Positions 47,851 to 60,766 of a stretch of 64,000 bases of DNA are shown here, in pieces. Position numbers and translations under genes: made by a program. How positions within the stretch are numbered: position 1 is the first letter of the stretch; every line of letters starts with the position of its first letter. The notes beneath the pieces are model-generated. The model had not been told where the DNA came from. It saw nothing but the letters and a program-made list of their open reading frames with translations, and searched no databases. This DNA comes from Cardiocondyla obscurior (lineage: Eukaryota; Arthropoda; Insecta; Hymenoptera; Formicidae), in assembly GCF_019399895.1 (NCBI RefSeq), contig NC_091879.1, forward strand, positions 1,984,001-2,048,000, in the 5' to 3' direction.

Positions 47851-50523
47851 ATAAATATTAATGTAAAGTAACAGTGCGCGTTGGCGCGTCTTATGTAATC
47901 ATTTCACTTTCCTCAGTCCTCCTTTTTTTTTTTTTTTTTTGTAAAAGAAATAATGTATTAATAATAAAAGAATATTAATTAAAACAACGCGCGATTAAAA
48001 CATTTTTGACAACTATTGAAATATTTGCAAATAACACACTTATGTAAAATAATTGTAAATAAAGCTCTAACATTTTAATTTTAATATAATATATATAAGT
48101 CTTTATGTAATATTATATGAGTAATATCGATATTAAAAAATAAATGTAAAATATAATAATAAAATGTCATTTATTAAAAAAAAAATCCCGGGAGTAATGT
48201 TAGTTTTTCAAGACAGCTCGGATCTTTACTCTTATCTGTTTATTGTTCATAATAAATGTCACTGTATTCCATCGACAGCGCGAAATTAAATGACAAGTTC
48301 TCGACCCAGTTTCCGGCTCCGAGTTTCCGTCGAATCGATAACCTTGATCGTAACCCACTCTGCACTTTATTCTAATTCTTTAAGGACGTCAAATATATCC
48401 AAAAACTCGCTGAGGTTAAATTTCCTAACGTCTCGCTAAAAAAAACTACTTCAAGAATATTTTTAACGTGAAAAGTATTTCGAATATATGCAATCATATC
48501 CTATTTAAAAAATATAAAAAAAAAAGAAATATAAAGTTAATAAAATTATATTCGGGACTAAAAGTAACTGCATTTTTTTTTTCAATGCCTTCTGGTCACC
48601 GATGGTCGCAGGCGAGGCCTCTCCGGTGCATCCGCGACCAATTTCTCGCCACGACCCACTTCTTTGGCCGGGAACGCGCGGCTTTGCCACTTGACTCACG
48701 ACTTGAGGCAACGGCTTACGTGCTCGTCTCCGACGCGCGGGAACGGCTTACGCAATCGCCGCCATTAGCGCACGCGACGTCGAGGCTGAAAGTAAGAGTC
48801 TCTCCCCTTCGCCGGGAAAGATCGCGCGGTCCACTTCCCCTTTCGTCCGTTTTCCAGGCCCCGCGGTGTCCTTTCGCTACCTTCCTCTGCCCGTCCTCCC
48901 GCCGCGCCTCTTCGCCTTGACTCCCCGCGATTTACCGTAAGACAATTATCGCGCGACGTCACTCTGCCCTTCGTTAAAAAAATAAAAAAAAAAAAAAAAA
49001 AAACAAATACATCGTGTCCCGATGCCGGGAGATCCTGAGATCACGAACACCGCGCGGCGTAACGTGAGAAGGCTGGTAGCCTGCTTAAATGTCAGACCTT
49101 TGACGGACTTTAAATTATATTTGCGATTTGAGATTTGACCCTTCTTCTTTCCGCGCGAATCGAACGAATCTCGTTTTAGCAGAAATCCCATCCTGACATT
49201 TAATCGTGCGTCGGAAGATCGAGTTGCCGGTCATTGTCGCGATCGACACGCGAGAGGACATATCGGATTCCGTATAGTAATTATGCCTCGCGGAGACCCC
49301 AGGCGGACTTGCGAAATTCAATTTACCAATTTAAATCAAGTGGAGGTGAAAATAAAATCGTCTTAAACACACTAATAATTTAAGTTTCGCCATCGATTAT
49401 GTTTATCCACCGTGGCTGGTAATTCCGTTACGAAATGTCCTATCACCTAATCACTTAGAGTGAGAGGATCCTAAGCCAGTTATTTGACATTTCATGCGAT
49501 ATTTGTTTCATCTCTGAAACGAAGCTGCCCACGCACGTTCGTAACGTTAAACATCGCAATCAGGATAAAGTAAAAAGAAAAAATTAATTTTTTTATTAAT
49601 TAAAGACTTGTCGCGTTTGCGAAATTTAATAAAACTTAAACTGATTAATTTTATAAGTTTTAATTGTGTCTATTGTATTATTTTATTTAACGAATTAATT
49701 TTTTTTTACTGAGAAGTTAAACATTTATGTTAAGAATCGTTCATTAATGTTCCAGAAATTAATTTAATATTATAATTTATTGCATGAAGATTTAGAGAGA
49801 ATCTCACAAAAGAAACGGCGTTTCTCTGAACTGCTTCTGACGACGGTAACCGGTAAGGCAGCCAGTCGCTTTCACATTTATCGTCAATGAAGTTATTTGA
49901 CAATTTCCAGAAATAATTTTTTTTAAATTTATTTTTTTATAATTACGAAAAAATATTAAAAAGCTTCACAGACTTTTTAAACATTAAAAATAAAAAATAA
50001 ACTAGTTTAAAATTAAAAACAAGTTTCTAAAAAAAAAAAAAAAATTAATTAATAATAATTAAGCTCAATTGATGACTTTAAGGCATAATTTTAATGTCTG
50101 TGTTAAAATCCGATTTTGTATTTTTTTTATTTTGTGCCTACCGCGCGCCGATATTTTAAACTGTTGCGATTTGTGCAATTTATCCGGAATATACCGTCGT
50201 GAGAAATAGTATCGACTGCAGCTACTACAGATAATGTTTAAACGGCGATGAGTATTCAAGATTAATATACTCTAAATTGTACTGTGAGAACACGATACGC
50301 GATAAACGAAAGTAATGACGCGAACGTATCATGATCCACTTCTTGCTCTCCGATCGACATTTGCAAAGGGGCGTTTGATTGCAATTGCCCTTATAAACGG
50401 TAATTTGTTACAATTTTAACCCGGGGTCATCAGTCGCAATGCAGTTGTAAAATAACACATGCAGTCAATAACTATAATTTATCGAATTTTTCCCCAAATC
50501 TTGCTGCATTAAAAAAAAAATAT

Positions 50524-50692
50524 ACAGTGACATCCAGACCCCAACCATAATTTCATAATATCCCCAATGATAAGTATGATAAACTTAATTCTAAGTGTAA
50601 TTAATTCGAATCATATTAATCATTAAAAATATCATAAAATTATAGCTGGCTTAACAAGTAATTATATTCTTCTCTCAGAGTGTCGCCCATTA
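50524..50692. repeat. Palindromic MITE-like element, copy B
   Basis: It begins acagtgac. The left arm is ccccaaccataatttcataa and the right arm is aaaaatatcataaaattata followed by gctggcttaacaagtaatta. The end reads ttctctcagagtg. The terminal cagtg/ctctcag pair and inner arms match the other copies. Confidence 0.75.
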
Positions 50693-51623
50693 CTCCCCAT
50701 ATTTTGCTAAGTTCAACGTTATGACTTGGTGACGTAATAACCTAAAGCTCTTATAGTTATCGCATAAAATTAAAGAGAGACGTAAAGAGTTAGAAGAATA
50801 AATAATGAATATAATTAAAACGGCGCTATCTTTACGTCGCCTTATACGAGCTAGAAAGTACGCGCTTTAATAACGGAGGCGGTCTCGAGAGTGAAGGCAA
50901 AATCTGTACGTAAAGACGTAAGAAAGTTTACGAGCGTACGGAGCATGTGGTCCCGTCGTGATTAAAAAGCGATAAAAAAAAAAACGTTAATTGCGAAGAT
51001 AGGTTCACGCGCGACGAGTTTATTTGCTTTTAATCCGCAAATATCGCGTTTAGCGATGATTTACGAACTTACGATGTACGATTCGTCTTCTCTCCTGCTT
51101 TCAGCGTGCGGGTAACTGGCCGGTCGCGAACGTTTCAGGCTCGAATCGAGTGAATCTCGCGGGTCCGAGTGCGCCATGTAAAGAGGCGTAATTGAAAAGT
51201 ACATTGAAAGATGAAATATTATTATACGATTAGTCGCGCAAGACTGACTTCTCAACGAGACGGTCCATCACGCGTGAGAGGAAAGGAAAATTACTATTAT
51301 CGTTAGAAGCCAGCCACGTCGGCGATTTAAAAAAAAAATCGTATTCCCGCCCGCGAACGGGAATCTCGGCAAATTTATTCTTACGTTTTTATTCGCGCAC
51401 TGACGCGTCTTTTTCCTTCACTTTATCGCTTAACGAATCACGCGCATTTATGCCATAATCTAGATATCCGGAAGCGTGAAGCGCACCTCCAAAAGTGGTA
51501 CGCGTTTCCGTTCTCAACTTCCTCGTCTTCGAATTGAGAGCGACCGATTTAACCGAATGTTGTTTTAGATGAATTTTAACGATGCTGTTTGCCGCATTGA
51601 GAGAGAGAGAAAGAGAGAGAGAG

Positions 51624-51783
51624 AGAGAAAAATAAATTGAGCCTCAACTATATTTTGATACTTCTAACGATAAATATAATTGATTCAATCATTACGGCGA
51701 TGAGAATGGTCAGGTCAACTTAATTTATTCATTAAAAATCATCGACGGCCAGAAGCAATTAATAATCTTTTTCTCTCTGAGCG
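51624..51783. repeat. Palindromic MITE-like element, copy G
   Basis: The left arm reads gagcctcaactatattttga after a GA microsatellite that may have expanded from the element end. The right arm is decayed (aaaatcatcgacggccagaa) and ends tttttctctctgag. Confidence 0.65.
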
Positions 51784-52257
51784 CGACAAAGCGTCGAACC
51801 GTAATCCCTCGTGAATTGGATTTGAAAGCCTCTCCGCTGCGGTTTCTCTCAGCCTGTGGATCCTCGATAAACGATCCGTCCGTTCGGCCGAAGCTCTCTC
51901 CGAGAGCCGTACGCGCGTCGTGAAAAATTTGCGAAATATTCACGAGATCGCGGGTAACGACGTGTGGACCGCGCGACTAATTATCGCGATAACGCGTCCG
52001 GGCACTCGAGCGTTAAATCTTCGGGCACGCGAGCGCGTAGACGAGAGACGATAATGAGATTCGGTGATCCGCGGACCGCGGCCGTGATCGCGTGCCCGTC
52101 GCGAAATCCGAACAAAACGATGTGCGCGCGACGCGGAACAACCGGAACGTCATTTTCTCCTCGGGATTGGAAAAATTGTGCCATTCGACGCGATCGCGTT
52201 GCAACGCAATTACACCGCAAAACGTCTCGCGCCGTTATCGCTTTTTCACGCCGCCGA

Positions 52258-52405
52258 GAAGAATATAATCTGACTCGATTATATTTATCGTAATAAATAT
52301 CATGAAATTATAGTTGATAAAAATTATAATTGAATCAATTATGCTTGTGGGTTGGAGATATAAAATTATAGTTGCGGCCGAGAGTGATTATATTTTTCTC
52401 GGCGC
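52258..52405. repeat. Palindromic MITE-like element, copy H
   Basis: The right arm is clear: gatataaaattatagttgcg followed by gccgagagtgattatatttt and tctcgg. An internal repeated arm (aaatatcatgaaattatagt) suggests two overlapping copies. Confidence 0.6.
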
Positions 52406-53484
52406 GAACAGACGTCTAATATGTCGATCTATACGATCGATTTGCTTTCTTTGCGCGAGTTCAGTTTACCACCTCGAATAATAAGCCCGTGTGCGGTATA
52501 ATCAACTCAAACGCTCCAATAATCTAGTAAAAAACGAGTACGCGCGTTAAAGAGAACGGTTTATATAATTTAATTAATATCGGATATAATATTAGATAAT
52601 TCTTTCGCGAGAGTAAAGGTGAGCCTAGTTCTCGATTACATAATCCGCGGAATTGTTTTATATAATTTAAAATTAATCGGCACGTGTTCGTTGTAAGAGA
52701 AAAATCTAGCTTTCAAACATCGCCATAATTTTACGATGTTTATAATATAACTGTGATCGAGTCAATCGCATTGATCAATTAATCAACCAGTGTAATATAA
52801 TCAAAATTTAATCAAAGTAATAAATATTATTTAAAATTAAAATCAATAAAAATTTCTTTATTTATTCCGATTACTTAATTAAATAACTGAGAAATTATTA
52901 CTCTGATTATCTTTTAAATTGTACGATAATTTTTTCATGGCGTAATTATACAGACTCGCAGTCAAATATCGTAAGTTATAGTTTCTGGGGGAAGAAGGAT
53001 CGATTTTTAGCGATCGTCCAGGTCAGTTGCCCGTCCGGCTTCGCGTAGGTTTCCGTAATCACGCCAACGCAAACGGGTCTTTGACACTTCACTTTCTGCG
53101 TACGACAGTTACTTATCTCGGCGAGGCAACGGTGCGTAGAACAGAAGTTTAACCTGTTGAATTTACGGCCGTATCTACGTTTTAGAGTGACCGATTATGT
53201 TTCCGGCAGCAAAGACGTCGTCACGCATCGGAACGAGTAACATAACGCTCGGCGATAAAGATCGTTGTTACCGATACGAACGATTGGTACTATTAGTAAT
53301 TTAGTAGCTCTGTTAGACCTTTAGAAAGTTACTAAACGCAATTGTTAAACGTAGTAGTTTTCACAATTGACATTTTATTTTCTTCCTCTCAAGTTAAATA
53401 ATTAAAAAAAAAGAAAAAAAGGTACTTTTAAATTGACAATGTTAATTTCGTACATAAGAAAAACAACGATTGAGTTAATTTGAA

Positions 53485-53553
53485 TATACCCGAGTGGAAA
53501 TTTATCTAGCTAATTATTAGGTAACGTCGGGAATCAATTTCCACTCGGGTATA
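53485..53553. repeat. Perfect 18-bp inverted repeat
   Basis: TATACCCGAGTGGAAATT at 53485-53502 is exactly mirrored at 53536-53553, with a 33-base spacer. It could be a very short non-autonomous element with TA ends or a cruciform-forming site upstream of vajk gene 2. Confidence 0.85.
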
Positions 53554-53943
53554 AGTATTAATCTAAAATTTATTTTTTAATTTAAGAAAAACTCTTTTTG
53601 AATATTCCAACTAACGCAATATGAGATTAAACGTTTTCAATTTAAGAATAACTTCTTTTCTGTAATTGTGTGAATTAACGTAGCGTCAACTCCTACTCGC
53701 GATCGAAATCAGAAAACTATCGGGGCTCTGTTGTAAAAGAAGTGAACGTCTCGTGCGTTACTATTTTTACGGGCGGGTACACAGCAACCATTACTTTTCC
53801 AGATGATTCTCGCCGCTGGGAAAAAAAATGATTTTCACTCTCGTAGTTCGAGGATAATGAAACGCGAAAGTGATCCATCCCCTCTTAAAGAAGCTATCGC
53901 GTGTACCCAGCTTCTGTATCGGTAACACGCCTCTGCGGCTACG

Positions 53944-53952
53944 TATATAAAG
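53944..53952 (+). promoter_or_regulatory. TATA box of second vajk gene
   Basis: TATATAAAG lies 110 bases before the ATG at 54054. Confidence 0.65.
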
Positions 53953-54053
53953 ATGGTAAAAGTATACGACTGATCTATTTACTGTTAACTCGAGCAACGT
54001 GCTCGAAGAAAGAAGAATCTATTCTCAGAGAGGAAATTTCTTTGCCGCTCAGA

Positions 54054-55903
54054 ATGGGACATGGGGTACGTCTTTCTATATCGTCAAAACGTTTCAGTGT
54101 CGCTGTGAAAGAGTGTCGAAAATTATATTGTGTTGTGCGAATTTTTTGTCCGAAAAAATGTGCTCGAATTAAATTAAAAAATTAAATCCTGTTGGATTGC
54201 AATAGAGTGCACGATGTAAATTTTTTTTCCCGCAATATGCAAGTATCATAAAAAAAAACATATGTGTTAAAATAATTAAGCTATTTCAAAAAAACTTCTT
54301 TCAGGAAATAATTAACTTCTTCGATTTATGTGATAAAAGTATATTAAATTTCCTTTTCTAAAATCAATATAATTCTTGTTTTATTTAATCGAGTTGTGCG
54401 TAAGGAAAAAACTGTAAGTCGTTTCGGAAAAGAATGTTTTTTTTTTTTTTTTAATCTTTTTGGGTTTGATATATAAAATGCGAAATTATCTCCGAGTATT
54501 TACTCTGTACTAAAATGCGGAAGAGATTTGTGAAATCGCTTGGGTTTTGCTGTTCACAGGGACACGCGAGGTTTTTATTGCCGCTCTTTATGGCCACTGC
54601 AATGAGTTTTCCGATTCGCAACAACTACGATAGACGCGTATACAAGTACGATCACTTCCCCGTGGCACGATATGTTCGTCAAATTGTACCGTTCCACGTA
54701 AGGCAAAGTAGAGCCAATTATATGCCGGAAGGAAGCGCTTACAACGTGGATGTATTCAAACCCGAACAAGAGGAGCCTAAAGACAACCTATGTAAGTACT
54801 TTGCTGTTTAAAAAAAAATGTATAAAGTTGTCTTTGCAGAAGTTAACACATTTATTTGCCCACGTTATAAACAGCTTGTAAGATAAAAATTAATTTAATT
54901 TTTGTTATACGGTTTATTAAAGAGTTTTTTTTTATATTAATTAATATAGTAAAATAATATAAATAATTGTTTAGTTTCAGATTCTCACGTTCAATCCTTT
55001 CCTCATAATTTCGAAAATGGTTACGACAAAAACTTCGCCGTTGAACTGGCCAGCGGAGGGAAAAGCGAGCAAAGCGTGCACGATTATCAAGTATTAGGCA
55101 ACGACGATAAAACTGTTACGATCGTGAAAAAGGTCGCTGTACCGTACCCCGTGGAAAAGACCGTACGCTATCCTGTAGTGAAAAAAATCCTATATCCGGT
55201 CAAAGTACCGATCCCGCAGCCGTTCGCGATCGAGAAGAAAGTCCCGTACCCTGTAAAGGTCTACGTAAAAGTTCCTATCAAAATCCCACGGCCGATACCG
55301 GTCGTCAAAGAGGTCCCATATCCGGTTAAAGTCCCGATCGATCGCCCGGTGCCCGTCAAAGTATTCGTTCCGAAGCCGTATCCGATCGAGAGAAAAATAC
55401 ACTACGAGGTGAAAATCCCGGTGCCGCAGCCGTTCCCCGTGGAGCGGAGGGTGCCGGTGCCGGTAAAGGTGCCGATTCGCATACCTCAACCCTTTCCAGT
55501 CGAGAAAATTATTCGCTACCCCGTGAAGATTTTCGTGGAGAGGCCGGTGCCGATTCCGGTGCCGAAACCGTACCCAGTACCGATCTCGAAGTTAGTCCCG
55601 TACGCGGTAGAGAAGCCGGTGCCGGTTCCGGTCAGAGTTAAGGTGGAAAGGCCGGTGCCGTTTGCGGTGGACCGACCGGTGCCGGTCAAGGTGAAGGTCC
55701 CGGTGCCGGCGCCGTATCTGGTCGAAAAGAAGGTGCCGTACGCCGTGGAGAAATTCGTCCCCGTACCGGTAAAGGTGCCCGTCGAAAGGCCGGTGCCGAT
55801 TCACGTGAGCAAGCCGATCGAGTACCAGGTCGAGAAACCTGTTCCCTATCCGGTGGACGTACCGGTCGCGGTGCCGATCGAGGAGGACACTCAGCATCGA
55901 TAG
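54054..55903 (+). CDS. vajk: Vajk-type cuticular protein (gene 2)
   Basis: The exons are 54054-54065 (MGHG, donor gtacgt), 54560-54791 (acceptor ttcacag, donor gtaagt) and 54981-55903, encoding 388 residues in phase. The signal peptide is MGHGGHARFLLPLFMATAMS. A non-repetitive spacer of about 100 residues follows (YDRRVYKYDHFPVARYVRQI). Next are KTVTIVKKVAVPYPVEK and repeats such as VPYPVKVYVKVPIKIPRPIP, less uniform than in gene 1. Lysine and Tyr-Pro-Val spacing is kept. The start is inferred: the TATA box and the 12-base first exon match the sister genes. An ATG at 54515 that reads through the acceptor (MRKRFVKSLGF...) is the alternative. Unlike gene 1 it has no Gly/Tyr-rich block and has one extra intron. 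The product is expected to be an extracellular cuticle component. Confidence 0.83.
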
Positions 55904-58900
55904 ACGCGCAAAAATTAACTAGTTTATCATTAAAATAAATTATTAATATATTGTAAGACTACGCAGTTGTCAGAGGCGCGGCGTGTCGCGACACGAGGAT
56001 GTAATGATTAAGGAAACGTAAGATTTATGCAGCAGACCTGAACACGATGAAGCATTTTAGACATTTATTACTGCCCGTACTCTTGGGAGATATTTATTTA
56101 TACTGTATAAAATTTTCTACCCCCGAGTGTTTGTAAGAAGCCTGCGTGTACGTCATTATCATATATTATTACTGCACTCATTATATATTTGTGAAATCGT
56201 GATTTTCATCGTAGTACATAAGTGTTGTTATGAATTCTTGTAATGTGAAATAAATAGTTAACGTTTAATAAAATAAAAAAAGTAAAATAAAATAAAATAA
56301 AAATTAGCCTGATCACGATATCCCGAGTTTGAATTCACAGTTTAAAATCTAAAATATTAATTTCGCAAAAATTCAATCGAATAAATATCTTGAGAAGGAA
56401 AAACAGTTATACATAGTACTTAACAAAACAATGTGTGTTTTAAATTTCTTTTTGCCATGGTTTCAATATCAATTACCTTCGCTTTCGCGGCCTCGTAACC
56501 GGAATGACATGTCGCAATTAATCCGCGTAAGGTATAGTCAATTCAACGATAATGACCGTGATTGCGATTGCGTGATATGTTCCTCTTTTTATAATACTAC
56601 AAACAGTTGATTTAATAATTTTAGTAATATTTAGTACAAATTAAAAATTTGCAATGACATACGCGAGAGCATTGATTTTAAGACAATTAACATAATCTAA
56701 TGATTAAAAAAAGTCACTACATCCCAAGATATCTATTTGAGAACTCCTTTGATTAAATCAAAGCCGAGCACGTGATACAACAGATCTTAAATCGACTTTC
56801 AATTTAATTATAAATTCCCATTAACTCGCATCACGTTTCCAGATTAGTTTCGGCCGAGTTCTTCAGTAGATACGCCTCTGTATAAAATAGAACTGTGCTG
56901 CTTGGATTTATAACACTGGCTAATTGCAGATCTGAGCTTATTTTGACGGCAAAAAAAAAAAAAATAGGCGCATTGTGTTAGTAGAAACAGAAGTCGATGC
57001 AAGTGCGTGGATTTCTGGCACAGGCTAACTGTAATTCCAAGATTACTTCAATGGGAATCACAAGCGCACTGTGCTATCTATCTATCTTGTCAGAGAAATG
57101 ATATCGTTTTCCATCATTATAAAAAATTAATTGTAAAATCTCAATTCTCGCGGTTTCAAGCACATCTGAATTTACGATCTTTCGCGACTTTCACTTTGAA
57201 CCGTTGCGACTTAACGCCGACAGGCGTATTATTGGATACTATCGAGAGACAGTTCCAAATCTGCATCTCGAGAGCCTCTCGGAATTTCCGCGGCGCGAAG
57301 CGGTGCCGCGGTTAACGTACTTACTCGCGGCGCAATTACGGTTATACGCCGCTCTTATATCACTTTATGCTTTTCTTTACGGCGAGCGCCAGCTTTACGA
57401 AATAAATGATTATAGCACGCGTAACAAGTATCCGAGGCGGCATATGTTACGATTTCACTCAGGCGCTTCCGTGTTGTCAAGCACACCGGCTGCGATCCGC
57501 GTCCGATCCGCGTACACCCGGCGCATTAATATTATCATTATTATTATTCAAAGTACAGCGCGATACGTTCTCTCTCTTTTTTTCTTTTCATTTTTTTTTT
57601 GCGCCGTTAAAATATCGGTGCGCGGGATAAAGTCGAACGAAAGTGGAGTAGAATCGGCTGTCGCCCGGTCGGGGGTGACGAAGGGGGCTCTTCTCTTTTT
57701 CTCGTACCTCCGGGAAATATCGGAAGAAAGTTTCGAGAAACGTGTATAAATATAAGCGGTTAAGTGGTTAACGCAGCCGCGACCAAGCCGGGAAAGTGCG
57801 ACTCCGCGGAGGTGAGACACGACGCGGGGAGCGCTTTTACACCGGTTCGGTTTCGGTTTCACTTGGCGCTACTAATCTGGGAAATTCGTTCGAATTACTC
57901 AATTTGTTGCCAAGGAAAGTACCGATCGTATCGCGCGGTACTCATAAACGTACGCTATTTGTTTCTGTTAATAAAAAAAAAAATATATAGACGCGATTGA
58001 ATTACATTTCCCTGGAAATATGGCGTGTGGTTGATGTGAGGAATACTAATCGTTATATAGTTAACCTTTAATTGCAACAGTGGGTTATGATTACTCAAAA
58101 CGATTTTTCAAACTTTTTATTACTCAAGTCTATTTCATGTAATTAGATTTCCCTTTTATTATCCGTTCTCGAAATCACCCCCGCGAGACTTATGTTACAT
58201 CTGCACAATCAGCCACGTAATTCGCGGTACCCTGAGCGTCGACGAAAAACGTAACAACTACTGCTACCGGAAGTTCACGCGGCGACAGATGAGAAAAACG
58301 TCGGGGAGGGATTGCCGTTCGTTGGAAAACGCAGCTGGACGTTCTGGGAACGTAAGAACACGGCGACGCAAGAATCGTTTTCAGTTTTACGATTTGGCAT
58401 AGAAAGTGCTTACTCGCTTTCGTTGGCCACTCGTAAATAATATCTTTAATCTGGCATTCTTCTCGCATAAATTAACGAACTAGAACGCGAGAGTAACCGG
58501 TGACGCACGCATTTATGTCAAACGTTTAATTGCACAGAAAATGTTTATTATTTTGTTAATTTTAATCCGCGCTATTAATTCCGTATCAAATTTTAAACGC
58601 GTGAAAAGATCTTATTTTCGAAGACATTTAACAGTACATACAAAATATTTTATATATTTGTAAAAATTAAGTTCACAATCGGAAATTTTTAATTGAATTT
58701 TAAATAAAATAAAATATTTTTATTATTAAGAATTATTTTTAAAAGAGAGAAATAATTTAATATTAATAAAAACAATAAAGGTAAGCAGAAAGTTCTGTAG
58801 TTTAACGATAGAGAAAAAAGGAAATTTTTTTTTAAATAAAAACTTTTGCATTTTTCTCAAGAAGACCGGCGCTGCTTAAGCATGCTGCATCGGCTTTAAA

Positions 58901-59054
58901 GCAGGTAGCGTAATTCATTCCCGGCGAACGATCGGCGTTCGTAATTATGCCGCAAAACAATGATGATCATTTGAGCGTAGATAATTGTCACGAATAAGGT
59001 ACTGCAAGGCTATAAAGGTCTAGCTGGTTAAACCGGCGAAAGTCGTCCACGGTG
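55904..59054. other. Spacer between vajk genes 2 and 3
   Basis: The left end holds the 3' untranslated region of vajk 2, with AATAAA at 56249-56254 and again at 56267-56272. An AAAAT-type simple repeat follows to about 56302. The rest is AT-rich with a GC-richer patch at 57.2-57.9 kb. No coding exon or RNA gene is supported. Confidence 0.5.
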
Positions 59055-59062
59055 TATAAATA
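59055..59062 (+). promoter_or_regulatory. TATA box of third vajk gene
   Basis: TATAAATA is followed by an arthropod initiator TCAGT at 59089-59093. The ATG is at 59130. Confidence 0.8.
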
Positions 59063-59129
59063 ATAGCTGAACACCTTTCCGCTTAGATTCAGTACCCATC
59101 GATCTATCGTCTTGATCGCAAAGGCTATC

Positions 59130-60641
59130 ATGAGACACCAGGTATTTTTTATCTATTTAATTTACTAAATTTTATAATTTTTGACATTATTCCTTTGCGA
59201 ATATAAAAATCTAATAATTACAGAGATTTAAATTTTTCTAATTAATATTAAAAGATAAAACTTTATTTTTATTATCATCGCTATTATTAAATTTTCGAGA
59301 ATGTTTGATCGAGACGAAAAATATTTTTTGTACCTTTACGTAATAAACTTTTTTAAACAGCGGGAGTGTCTGATAGCATTTTTGTGCCTTGGAATTGCCC
59401 TCACGTCATCGGCTAGCAAGAGAGAGGAACTCGAAAGGGCTGCCGAGCTCGCAGTGGAAAAAGCAGCCGAAAGGGCGGCGGAGAGAGCAGTAGAAAAGGC
59501 TCTCGACGGCGGAAATTCTACGACGGAGTCTAAGATCGTTAGCGAGTCCTACACTCACGTTAAAAAAAATCCTGACAAAGAAAAGAAGGAGGATGACTTT
59601 AACGATGGCCCTGGGTACGAACCGGTGGATGACGACGTGGAATCAGAGGAAGACGTGGACGACTGGAGCGGCTATTCGCAACAGTCGGCGTTCGCGCCTC
59701 CGTACGTGAGCGACCTAGACTTCCACGCTTGGTCAAAAAAGGTTCACTTAGGCGATTTATCGAGCTCCTGGAGAAGGTTTCCCAGAAGCGAGCTGCCGCG
59801 CGAGCAAGCGAGTTGGACAGAGACGCGCGAGAAGAAGGTCGTGACCGTGGAAAAGAAAGTGCCGATCGAAAAGAAGATCCCGTATCCGGCTTACAAGAAC
59901 GTACCCTACGAGATCAAAGTGCCTGTGTCGCAGCCGTACGCGGTGGAGAAAAGAATGCCTTATCCGGTCAAGGTCTACGTGAACGTGCCGGAGACTTATC
60001 AGGTCGAGCGGCAGATTCCCTACGCGGTGAACTTCGATAACCTCGTGCCGTATAAAATCGAAATGCCGCTGCCGCTGCCGCAGCCGTACGCGGTCGAAAA
60101 AAAAGTGCCAGCACCGCAGCCCTACGCTGCGAACAGGCCGGTGCCGTACGAGGTCAAAGTGCCGACTCCTTACGAGGTAGAAAAAAAGGTGCCGGTGCCC
60201 GTGAAGGTCGCCGTTGACCGGCCGTACCCGGTGGAGATTGCCAGGCCATACCCGTTAGAAGTGTCTAAGCTGTACCCGGTGCGAATCAAAGTACCCGTCG
60301 ACAAGCCGTACCTATTGCCGGTTGAGAGGCCGGTGCCGATATCAGTTAAAGTGCCTGACCCTCAGCCGTATTTTGTGGAGAAGCCTGTTCCGATGGAAGT
60401 GATGAAGCCCTACTCCGTCCCGATCAAGGTGCCCGTGAACAAGCCCTACGAAGTGCACGAGACGAAGCCCGTGCTGGTCTCGGTGAGGAAACCCTTCCCG
60501 TACTTCGCGCAAGTGCCGGTACCGGTCAAGCTCGGTTGGAGAACCAAAAACAGTATCAACGATAAGGAAGATCAGCTGGAAAGCGAAAGCGCGCAGTTTT
60601 TGCGGTTACCGTGGCCGGCTCGCGACTCGTTCAATCGATGA
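59130..60641 (+). CDS. vajk: Vajk-type cuticular protein, divergent (gene 3)
   Basis: Exon 1 is 59130-59141 (MRHQ, donor gtattt) and exon 2 is 59361-60641 (acceptor aaacag), encoding 430 residues. The signal peptide is MRHQRECLIAFLCLGIALTSSA. It is followed by a charged Ala/Glu/Arg helix (RAAELAVEKAAERAAERAVE), a candidate coiled coil. An acidic stretch (EPVDDDVESEEDVDDW) comes next. From about residue 160 the repeat region runs (KKVVTVEKKVPIEKKIPYP, VPYEIKVPVSQPYAVEKRMP), more irregular than in the sister genes. The C terminus is non-repetitive (KLGWRTKNSINDKEDQLESE). The helix and acidic block are not seen in genes 1 and 2 and suggest a specialised member. AATAAA occurs at 60761-60766, 120 bases past the stop. 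Confidence 0.86.
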
Positions 60642-60760
60642 AACCGCAGATGTACTCGGTAATGAGATACGATCATAACGAGATACTTTTGTATTTCCGC
60701 GCGCGCGTCATTATCGTAGAGTATTTTATTAATTTTGACAGAAATATTCTGTTGCCAGAG

Positions 60761-60766
60761 AATAAA
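60761..60766 (+). promoter_or_regulatory. Polyadenylation signal of vajk gene 3
   Basis: AATAAA lies 120 bases downstream of the stop codon. Confidence 0.6.

Larger units (their letters stand above)
47475..53943. other. Spacer between vajk genes 1 and 2
   Basis: After the vajk 1 3' untranslated region come AT-rich DNA, poly-A tracts (about 48985-49002, 50028-50044) and MITE-like copies at 50524-50692, 51624-51783 and 52258-52405. A GA microsatellite lies at about 51600-51628. An 18-bp perfect inverted repeat is at 53485-53553, about 400 bases before the next TATA box. No gene is supported. Confidence 0.5.

Noticed and set aside
48468..48920. 150-codon plus-strand frame downstream of vajk 1
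   Set aside because: It starts in a poly-A region and a MITE-like arm, then runs through GC-rich DNA with no family signal.
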